The notes under the pieces are model-generated. The model was not told the origin of the DNA. It saw nothing but the letters and a program-made list of their open reading frames with translations, and searched no databases. Shown here in pieces: positions 54,854-63,479 of a DNA stretch of 64,000 nucleotides; the stretch's first letter is position 1, and every line of letters begins with the position of its first letter. This stretch comes from Methylobacterium sp. J-090 (GTDB lineage Bacteria; Pseudomonadota; Alphaproteobacteria; Rhizobiales; Beijerinckiaceae): the NCBI RefSeq assembly GCF_022829345.1, contig NZ_JAKSXV010000060.1:51122-115121 (forward strand), written 5' to 3'. The position numbers and the translations under genes are program-made.

Positions 54854-55316
54854 GCCGGCACGGGCACCGCGAGCAGCGCGATTCGACAAGTCCACCGCCT
54901 CGGCTCCTCCCGGGGTCGGGACGCGACGGAACCTGTGCGGGACACGCACGATCAACAGGGATTCGTCCCGCGCCTAGGGCGAGCCTGCGCCGGCAATCCT
55001 TTGATTCGGCGGCACGATTGTGCTATGCATGACGCCTGCCGTCGTTCGTGCTCGACGTGCTGCCTCCGGCCCTCGACAGATGGCTCTCTCGCAAGCTTGA
55101 GAAAATGAGGTCGCATGCGATCGACCGCTTGGGGTGCTCGACACCCTCGGCGGGCGGTCCTTCGTTGCGCTGTGTCGGCTGGCCTGGGAAACCGCGGGTT
55201 CGGCATCGTGTGGATGCCCGGACCCTCGGCCAACGGGCCGAGACCGGGTGAATGACCCCGGGATTACCGTTCGGCGCGGCGATCAATCCGCGCGATGTTC
55301 TGGAGGCGCTTCTCGC
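54854..55316. other. Long leader/intergenic region before carD
   Basis: 463 bases without a convincing gene. It holds a good sigma-70-type promoter at 55001-55029, leaving a transcribed leader of about 280 bases, and a 7-bp hairpin (CTCGGCC-AACG-GGCCGAG, 55225-55242) in that leader. Confidence 0.5.
55001..55029 (+). promoter_or_regulatory. Sigma-70-type promoter, probably for carD
   Basis: TTGATT (55001-55006), a 17-base spacer and TATGCA (55024-55029). Transcription would start near 55036, about 280 bases ahead of carD. Confidence 0.55.
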
Positions 55317-55913
55317 ATGACCACAGCCAAGAAGACGACGGCAGCAGGCCGGCAAGGCTTCAAGACCGGCGAAGCGGTCGTGTATCCGGCGCATGGGGTC
55401 GGGCGCATCACCGCCATCGAGGAGCAGGAGATCGCCGGCTACAAGCTCGAGCTGTTCGTCGTCTCGTTCGAGAAGGACAAGATGGTCCTGCGCGTGCCCA
55501 CCGCGAAGGCCAACAGCGTCGGCATGCGCAAGCTCGCCGAGCCCGAACTCGTCAAGAAGGCCCTCGACGTCCTCACCGGCCGCGCCCGGATCAAGCGCAC
55601 CATGTGGTCGCGCCGGGCCCAGGAATACGAGGCCAAGATCAATTCCGGCGACCTGCTCTCGGTGACCGAGGTGGTGCGGGACCTGTTCCGCTCCGAGGCC
55701 CAGCCCGAGCAATCCTACAGCGAGCGTCAGCTCTACGAGGCCGCCCTCGACCGGATCGTGCGCGAGATCTCCGCCGTCAACCGGATCACCGAGACCGAGG
55801 CCCTGAAGCTCATCGAGCAGAGCCTCGCCAAGTCGCCGCGCCGCGCCAAGGGCGAAGCGGAGGCCGAGGGTGAGGCCGAGGGCGACGAAACCATTCAGGA
55901 AGAGGCGGCCTGA
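55317..55913 (+). CDS. carD: CarD-family transcription regulator
   Basis: A 198-residue CarD/CdnL-type regulator. The RNA-polymerase-interacting Tudor-like domain (about 14-75: GEAVVYPAHGVGRI, FEKDKMVLRVP) is followed by a helical DNA-binding domain (RARIKRTMWSRRAQEYEAK, AALDRIVREISAVN). An acidic Ala/Glu tail closes it. It stabilises open promoter complexes, mainly at ribosomal promoters. GGAGG lies 10 bases before ATG 55317. A strong terminator follows. Confidence 0.95.
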   Translation: MTTAKKTTAAGRQGFKTGEAVVYPAHGVGRITAIEEQEIAGYKLELFVVSFEKDKMVLRVPTAKANSVGMRKLAEPELVKKALDVLTGRARIKRTMWSRRAQEYEAKINSGDLLSVTEVVRDLFRSEAQPEQSYSERQLYEAALDRIVREISAVNRITETEALKLIEQSLAKSPRRAKGEAEAEGEAEGDETIQEEAA

Positions 55914-55948
55914 ACCGCGATCTCTTCGAAACTCGTTCGATGAGTTCG

Positions 55949-55976
55949 AGCCCGGCGCATCAGCGCCGGGCTTTTT
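55949..55976 (+). terminator. Rho-independent terminator of carD
   Basis: AGCCCGGCGC (55949-55958) pairs with GCGCCGGGCT (55963-55972) around a 4-base loop, followed by TTTT-C-G-TTTT. Confidence 0.93.
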
Positions 55977-56032
55977 CGTTTTCGTCACCGCGCCGTCGCG
56001 GAGACCGGGCAGGACCGGCTTGCCGCGCTGCG

Positions 56033-56058
56033 GGAACCATCGCCGTTGCGGTCCCGTT
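56033..56058 (+). promoter_or_regulatory. EcfG-type general-stress promoter motif before the RpoH-type sigma gene
   Basis: GGAAC (56033-56037), a 17-base spacer and CGTT (56055-56058). This matches the known promoter form of the alphaproteobacterial general-stress sigma factor EcfG/SigT. It lies about 96 bases upstream of the sigma gene start. Confidence 0.55.
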
Positions 56059-56154
56059 GTCAGTCGCCATGCAAAGGTCCCGAGACCGATCTCGACGGCG
56101 GGACGATCCGGACCTTGCAGCAGAAGCAAACGTTTCAAAGTGGCGGAGGCGGGG

Positions 56155-57027
56155 ATGGCGGACATCGCTGGGATACGGCGTCAGTTCATACGCACGGCGA
56201 TGGAGGCGCCCTTTCTCGCGCGCGACGAGGAACGTGGTCTCGCCGTCCGTTGGAAGGACAAGCGCGACGAGCGCGCCCTGCACGGCCTGATCGAGGCCCA
56301 CATGCGCCTCGTCATCGCCATCGCGGGCCGCTTCCGCCATTACGGCTTGCCCATGGCCGATCTCATCCAGGAAGGCCATGTCGGCCTGATGGAGGCCGCC
56401 GCCCGGTTCGAGCCGGAGCGGGAAGTCCGGTTCTCGACCTACGCCACGTGGTGGATCCGCGCCTCGATCCAGGACTACATCCTACGCAACTGGTCCATCG
56501 TCCGCGGTGGCACGAGCTCGGCGCAGAAGGCCCTGTTCTTCAATCTGCGGCGCTTGCGCGCACGCCTCATGCAATCCACCGAGGAGCATGTCGGCGACGA
56601 GATCCACCGCCGCATCGCCACGGCCATCGGTGTCTCGCGTGAGGACGTCGCCCTCATGGACGCGCGCCTGTCGGGACCGGACATGTCCCTGAACGCGCCC
56701 GTGGGCGAGGAAAGCGAGGCGTCGTCCGAGCGGATGGACTTCCTCGTGGACGGCGCCGCCCTACCCGACGAGACCGTGTCGGCCCAGGTCGACGGCGAGC
56801 GCCGCCTGACTTGGCTCAACGAGGCCCTGGCGGTCCTGTCGGAGCGCGAGTTGCGTATCCTCAAGGAGCGCCGTCTGGCGGAGGACCAGGCGACCCTCGA
56901 GGCCCTGGGACTGCGTCTCGGCATCTCGAAGGAGCGCGTGCGCCAGATCGAGAACCGGGCCCTGGAGAAGCTGCGCCGGGCCCTGGCGGAGCGGTTTCCG
57001 CAGACGGCCGGCAACGTCTACGCGTAA
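56155..57027 (+). CDS. rpoH: RpoH-family RNA polymerase sigma factor
   Basis: A 290-residue sigma-32-type factor. Region 2 reads LIEAHMRLVIAIAGRFRHYGLPMADLIQEGHVGLMEAA across residues 44-81, with FSTYATWWIRASIQDYILRNW next. The RpoH box is AQKALFFNLRRLR. Region 4 has LSERELRILKERRL and GISKERVRQIENRALEKL. It should direct heat- or stress-response genes; many Alphaproteobacteria keep several RpoH copies and this may be an accessory one. GGAGGCGGGG precedes ATG 56155. Confidence 0.93.
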   Translation: MADIAGIRRQFIRTAMEAPFLARDEERGLAVRWKDKRDERALHGLIEAHMRLVIAIAGRFRHYGLPMADLIQEGHVGLMEAAARFEPEREVRFSTYATWWIRASIQDYILRNWSIVRGGTSSAQKALFFNLRRLRARLMQSTEEHVGDEIHRRIATAIGVSREDVALMDARLSGPDMSLNAPVGEESEASSERMDFLVDGAALPDETVSAQVDGERRLTWLNEALAVLSERELRILKERRLAEDQATLEALGLRLGISKERVRQIENRALEKLRRALAERFPQTAGNVYA

Positions 57028-57142
57028 GCGGCGGTCCGGACCGTCGTGGCGGCCGCGCCGCGCGGTCGAAACGGACGCGCTCCGGCCATTGACCGACAGA
57101 TCCAGCCCGTTAGGCTTCGAGCTCCGCGGCACGACGATCACC

Positions 57143-57373
57143 ATGAACGAGGCGGCTCCCTTTTCCTGGACGTCGATCACGGTGCTGCCCGCCCTGATCG
57201 TCACGTCGGTGCTCGCCGTCCTGGTCGTCGCCTGGAATCAGCGGCTCACGCTGCATGGGGGCTTCGGTCTTCTCCTCGGCGTCCTCGCCGTCGTGGAGCT
57301 CGGGTATCTCCTGATGCTGATCGCGGCGGCCAGGCGCGATGGCGCCGCGGCGGCGATCCGCCGGGATCGATGA
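57143..57373 (+). CDS. Small two-TM membrane protein
   Basis: A 76-residue protein with two hydrophobic segments (about 10-30, ITVLPALIVTSVLAVLVVAW cited in part, and 38-62). A short loop joins them and a basic end follows. It overlaps the phosphopantetheinyl transferase start by four bases (ATGA). Function unknown. ATG 57143 is preferred over GTG/ATG further upstream because it directly precedes the first segment. Confidence 0.6.
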   Translation: MNEAAPFSWTSITVLPALIVTSVLAVLVVAWNQRLTLHGGFGLLLGVLAVVELGYLLMLIAAARRDGAAAAIRRDR

Positions 57374-58146
57374 ACGGTCGGTCCGGTCTGCCGATGACGG
57401 ACGCCGACTGGCCCGTCGACGAGCCGGCCTGGCACGACGGCCACGCGGTGTGGAGCATCGGGCTGTGCCTCTCCGCCGCTGGCCGCGCGGCCTGCCTCTC
57501 CCTTCTCGACGGACGCGAACGCGATCGGGCCGATCGGTTCCTGCGCGCCCAGGACCGGGATCGCCTCATCGCGTGCCACGCGGCCCTGCGCCTCATCCTC
57601 GCCGGCCTCCTCGATGCGGATGCGCGAACCCTGGCCTTCGCGCGATCGCCCTCCGGCAAGCCGGAGCTCGCCGGTCCGGAGGCGGAGCGCCTGCGTTTCA
57701 ACCTGTCGCATTCGGGCGAGCACGCCCTCGTGGCGGTCTCCACGACGGCGCGGATCGGCGTCGATGTCGAGGTGCCCCGCCCGATGCCGGACGCCCTGCG
57801 GATCGCGCGGGCGCACTTTCACCCGCGCGAGGTCGCGGCCCTCGCCGCTTGCGGACCGGCGATCGAGGCGGGCTTCTACGCGTGCTGGACGGGCAAGGAA
57901 GCCTTCGTGAAGGCGGTCGGCGCCGGCCTGTCGATGCCCCTCGACGGCTTCGCCGTCGCGATCCCGCCGGCCCCCCCGGCGATCCTGGAGATCGGCGGCC
58001 GCAACGCCCCGGCGGCGGCCTGGACCCTGACCGCCCTCGCGCCGGCGCCGGGCGTGACCGGCGCCGTGGCCATCGAGGCGCCCCGCGCCGCCTGCGCGCT
58101 CAGGCGCCTTCGCCCGGATTGGGCGGAGCGCCTGCCCGGTCCCTGA
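57370..58146 (+). CDS. 4'-phosphopantetheinyl transferase (Sfp type)
   Basis: A 258-residue Sfp-like transferase that activates carrier proteins by adding phosphopantetheine from CoA. Motifs are FNLSHSGEHALVAVS near 112, GVDVEVPRP near 132 (metal ligand Asp), and FYACWTGKEAFVKAVG near 172. The length is that of Sfp/EntD rather than AcpS. No polyketide or peptide synthetase gene is nearby, so its carrier is elsewhere. An internal ATG at 57394 is another possible start. Confidence 0.93.
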   Translation: MNGRSGLPMTDADWPVDEPAWHDGHAVWSIGLCLSAAGRAACLSLLDGRERDRADRFLRAQDRDRLIACHAALRLILAGLLDADARTLAFARSPSGKPELAGPEAERLRFNLSHSGEHALVAVSTTARIGVDVEVPRPMPDALRIARAHFHPREVAALAACGPAIEAGFYACWTGKEAFVKAVGAGLSMPLDGFAVAIPPAPPAILEIGGRNAPAAAWTLTALAPAPGVTGAVAIEAPRAACALRRLRPDWAERLPGP

Positions 58147-58248
58147 CACGGCGCCCTCGAAGAAAGCGCGCGCCCACGCCAACGATCCGCTTGCGGGGCG
58201 CCGTCCGCCTCGCTATAGGTCCGCTCGTCGGTGCAGCGCACCGGCCTT

Positions 58249-58325
58249 CGGAGTGTAGCGCAGTCTGGTAGCGCACCACGTTCGGGACGTGGGGGTCGCA
58301 GGTTCAAATCCTGCCACTCCGACCA
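58249..58325 (+). tRNA. tRNA-Pro (anticodon CGG)
   Basis: A 77-base cloverleaf. The acceptor CGGAGTG pairs with CACTCCG, followed by A and an encoded CCA end. The anticodon stem CCACG/CGTGG frames the loop TTCGGGA, with anticodon CGG at 58283-58285. The T arm holds GGTTCAAATCC. It reads proline CCG codons, which are frequent in this genome. Confidence 0.97.
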
Positions 58326-58469
58326 GCGTTTCCTTTGGGGAACCGGTCTTCCCGGCTCAGAGAGCAACAAGCAAATCTTCACAGTTAGTCCCTAACCTCA
58401 GGCCATGGGCCGAGGCCGGGTCGGTGTGCGATCTCCCGGCGATCGTCAGTCACGGGCTCAACCGTCACC

Positions 58470-60515
58470 ATGCTCGAACACGATGGTCACGGCGTCGCCC
58501 AGTGGCCCTTCGGACCCCGCGCCCCGGACGCGCCGCGTCCGGCGACCTTGCCCGATGGCCGCCCCTGGCCCAGCATCCACGTCCTCACGCCGGCGGGGCC
58601 CGACGCCCCCGGCCTTCCGGCGACCGACGCCTCGGTGGCCGCGCAGGGTTACGCGCCGCTGCATCACCACCACGTGCCGCCCGGGCCGGACGCGGCAGCC
58701 CGCGTCGAAGCCCTGCTGTCCGATCCGTCCGTCGATTATCTCCTCGTCCTGCGGGCCGGCGACCTCCTGGCGCCGGGCGCCCTGACCGCCCTCGGCCTGG
58801 AAGCGTTCCTCGGGGATTCCTCCTCCGGGGCACCGGACGTGGTCACCGGCCTGCGCGTGGTCTTCGACGACGGGGTGCTCGGCCTCGACGCCATCGCGCA
58901 GGCCCCCGGCCCCATCGACGGCGGCGGCATCCCGGCCGGTTCCCTCGCGGCGTTCACCGGCGGCGAGTGCCTCCTGTCGCGGACGGCCGTCCAACGGGCG
59001 GGCGGTCTCGACCTCGCGCGGGCGCACCCGGTGGCCGACCTGTGGCCGCGCCTCGCCGGTGCGCGCCTCGCCCGGATCGGGCGGCCGGTCCTGCTCCAGC
59101 ATGCCCCGGGCGGACGGCACGCGCCGCCGCCGGGTTCGGGCCTCGCCATCGCCGCCCTCACCGACCACGGCGCCGGCGGCGGCGCCGGCATCGCCCATCG
59201 CCGCCTCGCCGAGGCGCTGGTCCTGTCGGGCCATCGCGTGACGCATCTGCGGCTGGCCGACGAGGCCGTTCCGGCGGGGGCCGAGTGGCAGGACAGCTTT
59301 CCCCGGACCGAGGCCGCCATCCGGGACGGCGCCTACGATCTCCTCCTCGCGGGCAACATCCACGGCGCGACCCGCCGGCCGACCGTCCTCGCGCGCCTCG
59401 CGCGGCACCTGCCGGTCGCCCTCGTGATGCACGACCTGTTTCCCCTGACCGGGCGCTGCGCGTTTCCGTGCGGATGCACCCTCATCGCGACGGGCTGCGA
59501 TGCGCGCTGCCCGACCTCGACGCAGTATCCCCACCTCGCCCCGTCCCGGATCGCCGGAATCCATGGGGAGAAGCGGGCGCTGCTGACCGAGCCCGGCGGC
59601 CCCCTGCTCCTGGCGAACTCCGCCTGGACCCTGGCCTACACCCGGGCCTGCGCCCCGGCCGGCGCCGCGATCGCGCGCATCGATCTCGCCTTCCCCACGG
59701 GGGCGTTCCGGCCGGGGGACCGGGCGGCCCTGCGCCGGCGCCTCGGCCTGCCCGCCGACAGCGTGCTGGTAATGTTCGCCGCCGTCATCGCCGACGCCCC
59801 GGGCAAGGGCTTCGCGGACCTCGCCGCGAACCTGCGCCGGATCGCGCGGCCGGGCGTCGGCTTCGTCGCCGTGGGACGCCTCGACGACCCGGCCGCCCTC
59901 GGCCTGCCCGACCTCGTGGCCGTCGGGCCCATAGGCGACGAGGCCGGCCTGGCGGAGTGGTACAGCGCCTGCGACATCTACGTCACGGCGAGCCTCAACG
60001 AGACCCTCGGGCAGACGCCCGTGGAGGCCGGCCTGTGCGGAATTCCCACCGTCGCCTACCGGGCCTCCGGCCTGACCACGGCGGTGATCGACGGCGTCTC
60101 GGGCATCCTCGTGCCCCAGGTGCCCGGGGCCCTGGCGGATGACCTAGCGAAGCTCATCGACGACGCGCCCCTGCGCCGGCGCATGGGCGCCTACGCGCGC
60201 ATCGCCCTGGAGAACCGGTTCAGCCACGCCTCGGCCGCCCTGCGGTTCAACGATGTCCTGATCGCCCGCGGCCTCCTGCCCGCCGCCTCCGGCGGACGCC
60301 TGCGCTTCTCCCCGGACCTGCTCGGCCGATTCGCCTTCGCGCGCGATCGCCACCCCGGCGAGAGCGGCACCGTGCCGGCCCCCTCCCCCGCCCCGATCCG
60401 GATGCTGCGCCGGGCCAAGCGCGCCGTTCTCGGCCGCGACCTGCCGCTCTGGCTCCGGCGCGGCCTCTACGTCAGCAGCCTTATCACGGGGCCCATGAGG
60501 CGCCTCCGATCATGA
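58470..60515 (+). CDS. Two-domain glycosyltransferase (degenerate GT2 plus GT4)
   Basis: A 681-residue protein. Residues 1-205 resemble a GT2 fold with LLVLRAGDLLAPGAL where a DxD would be expected, so this half may be inactive. Residues 215-600 are a GT4 glycosyltransferase: DHGAGGGAGIAHRRLAEAL, HDLFPLTGRCAFPCGC with a Cys cluster (CDARC), and the donor-binding end TASLNETLGQTPVEAGLCG, cited in part. The C-terminal 80 residues are basic. It begins a surface-polysaccharide group with the next GT4 gene and the Wzz-like gene. Confidence 0.87.
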   Translation: MLEHDGHGVAQWPFGPRAPDAPRPATLPDGRPWPSIHVLTPAGPDAPGLPATDASVAAQGYAPLHHHHVPPGPDAAARVEALLSDPSVDYLLVLRAGDLLAPGALTALGLEAFLGDSSSGAPDVVTGLRVVFDDGVLGLDAIAQAPGPIDGGGIPAGSLAAFTGGECLLSRTAVQRAGGLDLARAHPVADLWPRLAGARLARIGRPVLLQHAPGGRHAPPPGSGLAIAALTDHGAGGGAGIAHRRLAEALVLSGHRVTHLRLADEAVPAGAEWQDSFPRTEAAIRDGAYDLLLAGNIHGATRRPTVLARLARHLPVALVMHDLFPLTGRCAFPCGCTLIATGCDARCPTSTQYPHLAPSRIAGIHGEKRALLTEPGGPLLLANSAWTLAYTRACAPAGAAIARIDLAFPTGAFRPGDRAALRRRLGLPADSVLVMFAAVIADAPGKGFADLAANLRRIARPGVGFVAVGRLDDPAALGLPDLVAVGPIGDEAGLAEWYSACDIYVTASLNETLGQTPVEAGLCGIPTVAYRASGLTTAVIDGVSGILVPQVPGALADDLAKLIDDAPLRRRMGAYARIALENRFSHASAALRFNDVLIARGLLPAASGGRLRFSPDLLGRFAFARDRHPGESGTVPAPSPAPIRMLRRAKRAVLGRDLPLWLRRGLYVSSLITGPMRRLRS

Positions 60516-60525
60516 GACGCCACCG

Positions 60526-61614
60526 ATGAGCACCGAAACCCCGCCGCGCCGGGTCTATCTCGACCAGACCAACCTGCGCGGCCACGTCACGGGCATCGAG
60601 CGGGTCGCCCTCGACCTGTTCGCCCCGGAGAACCTCGCGCCGCACGAGGTCCGGCCCGTGCGCAGCCGCAGCCTTCCCGGGATGGTGCTGGCCCAGCATA
60701 TCGGCCTGCCGGCCCGGGCCCTCGGCGACCCCTCGGCCTTGTTCGTCTTCCCCGGCTTCCCCCCGGGGCCCCTGTCCGTGGCCCTGGGCGACCGCTGCAT
60801 CGCCTACGTCCACGACACCTTCCTGCTGACCCGGCCCCAGGACCTGAGCTGGAAGAGCCGGCTCTACATGGCCCCGAGCTTCGCCTTCGCCATGCGCTTC
60901 GGGCGCCGCTTCCTCGTCAACTCCCGCACCACCGGCGAAGCCGTCCGTGACGTCTGCCGACCCGAGGCCCTCGTGGCCCTGCTGCGACCGGCCGTGCGCG
61001 ACGTGTTCGGCCTCGCCGGACTGGCACGGAACGCGGCCTACGAACCGGCAAGCCCCCTGCGGCTCCTCGCCATCGGCACCATCGAGCCGCGCAAGGACTA
61101 CCCGGCGGCCATCGCCATCGTGGCGGCCCTGAACGCCGCCGGCATTCCGGCGGAGCTGCACGTGGTCGGACGGATCGGCTGGGGGCGTCACGCCTTCCTC
61201 GACGCGCCGCCCGACTTCCTGACCCTGCACGGCTACGTCGACGACGCCGGCCTGCGGCGTTTGGCTGAAAGCTGTCACCTCCTGCTGTCCACATCGAAGG
61301 CCGAGGGCCTCGGCCTGCCGCTCCTCGAGGTCCAGCACGGCGGGCTGCCCGTCGTCGCCCCGGAGGGCGCGGTGTTCTCGGAGGTCCTGGGCTCCTCCGC
61401 ACTGTTCATCGCACCGGACGATCCGGCGGCCTCGGCCCGGCGCATCGTCGAATGGGCGCGCACGCGGCTCCCCGAAGCGCCGGCGGCGTCGCGGGCCAAT
61501 GTCGCGCGCTGGAACGGGCTCGCGGCGGGGGACGCCGCCCGCTTCCGTGCCTTCCTCGACCGGGGGCCGGCCGCCTACGCCCACGACCCGGACGGGGTGG
61601 TTCCGGCGCGCTGA
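60526..61614 (+). CDS. GT4-family glycosyltransferase
   Basis: A 362-residue glycosyltransferase. RVYLDQTNLRGHVTGIERVA opens it; CIAYVHDTFLL, FLVNSRTT, LRLLAIGTIEPRKDYPAAIA and STSKAEGLGLPLLEVQHGG are GT4 (GT-B fold) elements, with the donor-site Glu pair in the last. It starts 10 bases after the previous gene, so the two are one operon. It probably adds a sugar to a lipid-linked or surface polysaccharide. Confidence 0.92.
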   Translation: MSTETPPRRVYLDQTNLRGHVTGIERVALDLFAPENLAPHEVRPVRSRSLPGMVLAQHIGLPARALGDPSALFVFPGFPPGPLSVALGDRCIAYVHDTFLLTRPQDLSWKSRLYMAPSFAFAMRFGRRFLVNSRTTGEAVRDVCRPEALVALLRPAVRDVFGLAGLARNAAYEPASPLRLLAIGTIEPRKDYPAAIAIVAALNAAGIPAELHVVGRIGWGRHAFLDAPPDFLTLHGYVDDAGLRRLAESCHLLLSTSKAEGLGLPLLEVQHGGLPVVAPEGAVFSEVLGSSALFIAPDDPAASARRIVEWARTRLPEAPAASRANVARWNGLAAGDAARFRAFLDRGPAAYAHDPDGVVPAR

Positions 61615-61976
61615 GGCCGCCCGGGCCGGAATTCGGTCACCATACCGGCGTATCGTGCCCGTTGCGCACAGGAATCTGCGGGGGCGCCGGGGCCTCGATA
61701 GCGTCTTCTTATACCGCCGCGTCCCTAGTCTTTCCCGGTGATCGCGGCGGACCGCCCCGGGCGTTCCCGGGTTCCGGCCGTCCGGGTTCTCGTCGTCCCT
61801 GAGCCCGTCGCGGGCGGGGGACGACCGGGACGGGGGGCTGGCACGCCGACTGCGAATCACCCCGGATCCTCGTCGGCGAACGAGGTTTCTGTGCCGGATC
61901 GGCACAGGGCCCCGGATGAACGAGTGGGGCGCGGGGCGCGATTTCCCGGGGACGGGACGGTCGGGGGACGGGACAG
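61615..61976. other. Non-coding stretch before the Wzz-like gene
   Basis: 362 GC-rich bases with several short inverted repeats around 61760-61840 but no convincing gene. It probably holds the promoter of the Wzz-like gene. Confidence 0.4.
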
Positions 61977-63449
61977 ATGTTCGACTTCGGGACGACGATG
62001 CGGGGCGAACCGATCGCGATGGAGCGCGCGTCCGCGACGCCCGACGTCGCCCTCATCCTGCGGCGGCTCTGGCGGGGCGCCGGCCTCATCGTGCTGTCCG
62101 GCGTGGTCGCGGTGGTCCTCGCGGTCGCCGGGCTCGGTCTCCTGAAGCCGACCTACACCTCGGTCCTCCAGATCCTCGTCGATCCGACGGATCTCGCCGT
62201 CATCGCCAACGACCTCAGCACCCGCTCGCCGCAGGCCGACAGCGGCGTTTCCATCGCCGAGAGCCAGGCGCGGGTGATCCAATCCGACAGCGTCCTGCGC
62301 CGGGTGGTGGAACGCCTCGATCTCACCGCGGACCCGGAATTCGTCCGCGAGCCCTCGACGAACCCCCTCGTCATCGGCGTGAAGGACCTCCTCGGGCTCG
62401 ATCCGCCGGCGGCCAGCCGCGATCCCGTCAACATCGCCCTCGATACCCTGCGGACGAAGCTCGGCGTGCGCCGGGCGGAGCGGACCTTCGTCATCGACGT
62501 CTACGTCCAGACCCTCGATCCGGGGAAATCGGCGCGCATCGCCAACGCCATCGGCGACGCCTACTTCGCCGAGGAGGCCCGCGCCCGGACCGAGGCGGCG
62601 CGGCGCGCCTCCGACGCCCTCGGCGGCCGCCTCGTCAGCCTGCGGCGCGGGGTCGAAGAGGCCGAGGGCAAGGTGGTGAAGTACCGGGAATCGAACAAGC
62701 TCGTGACCACGAGCGGCCGCCTGCTCAGCGACCAGCAGTTGAGCGACCTCAACCAGCAGCTCGTCACCGCCACGATCCGCACGGCCGAGGCGCAGTCCCG
62801 CCTCGATCAGGCCAAGCGCATGCGCATGGGCGAGGCCGGCACGGCCCTGCCCGAGATGCTGCAATCCACCGAGATGCAGAACCTGCGGCAGGCCTACGCC
62901 ACCCTGTCGCGCAACACCGCCGAACTCGCGACCCGGCTCGGCGAGCGCCACCCGGCCATGGCCGAGCAATACGCCCAGCAGCGCGACCTCCAGCGCCTGA
63001 TCCAGCGCGAGAAGGAGCGGATCATCGACACCTCGCAGAAGGATTACGACCGGGCGTCGGCGAGCGAGGCGGCCGTGCGGAAGAGCCTCGAGCGGGCCAA
63101 GGTCGAGACCGCCGGAAACGACCGGGCCAATGTCGGCCTGCGCGAGCTCGAGCGCGAACTCGAATCGCGGCGCGGGGTCTACGAGACTTTCCTGAAGCGC
63201 GCGCGTGAGACCTCCGAGCAGGAGCGCCTCAACAGCTCCAACGTCCGGGTGATCTCGGCCGCCACCCCGGCCCGCCTGCGCAGCTGGCCGCCCTCGCCCA
63301 AGCTGGTGCTGCCCCTGGCCCTCCTCCTCGGCCTCGCCCTCGGCGCCGGCCTCGCCCTGATGCGCGGCGCCAGCCGCGAGCGCCGGGACGCGGTGACGCC
63401 GGTGCCCGCGCCCCTCGGCGCCCGGAGCTTTCGCGCCCTCGACGCCTGA
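61977..63449 (+). CDS. Wzz/GumC-type polysaccharide chain-length protein
   Basis: A 490-residue inner-membrane polysaccharide co-polymerase. TM1 (about 37-57), a long periplasmic coiled-coil domain (about 60-430; YTSVLQILVDPTDLAV at its start, GERHPAMAEQY near 322) and TM2 (about 440-460, in the VLPLALLLGLALGAGLAL stretch) are seen. The tyrosine-kinase domain of Wzc/ExoP is absent, so a separate kinase is needed if one is used. It controls length or export of an exopolysaccharide made with the upstream glycosyltransferases. Confidence 0.92.
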   Translation: MFDFGTTMRGEPIAMERASATPDVALILRRLWRGAGLIVLSGVVAVVLAVAGLGLLKPTYTSVLQILVDPTDLAVIANDLSTRSPQADSGVSIAESQARVIQSDSVLRRVVERLDLTADPEFVREPSTNPLVIGVKDLLGLDPPAASRDPVNIALDTLRTKLGVRRAERTFVIDVYVQTLDPGKSARIANAIGDAYFAEEARARTEAARRASDALGGRLVSLRRGVEEAEGKVVKYRESNKLVTTSGRLLSDQQLSDLNQQLVTATIRTAEAQSRLDQAKRMRMGEAGTALPEMLQSTEMQNLRQAYATLSRNTAELATRLGERHPAMAEQYAQQRDLQRLIQREKERIIDTSQKDYDRASASEAAVRKSLERAKVETAGNDRANVGLRELERELESRRGVYETFLKRARETSEQERLNSSNVRVISAATPARLRSWPPSPKLVLPLALLLGLALGAGLALMRGASRERRDAVTPVPAPLGARSFRALDA

Positions 63450-63479
63450 TCCCGTCTCCGCTCGACCGAGGCGGAGCCG

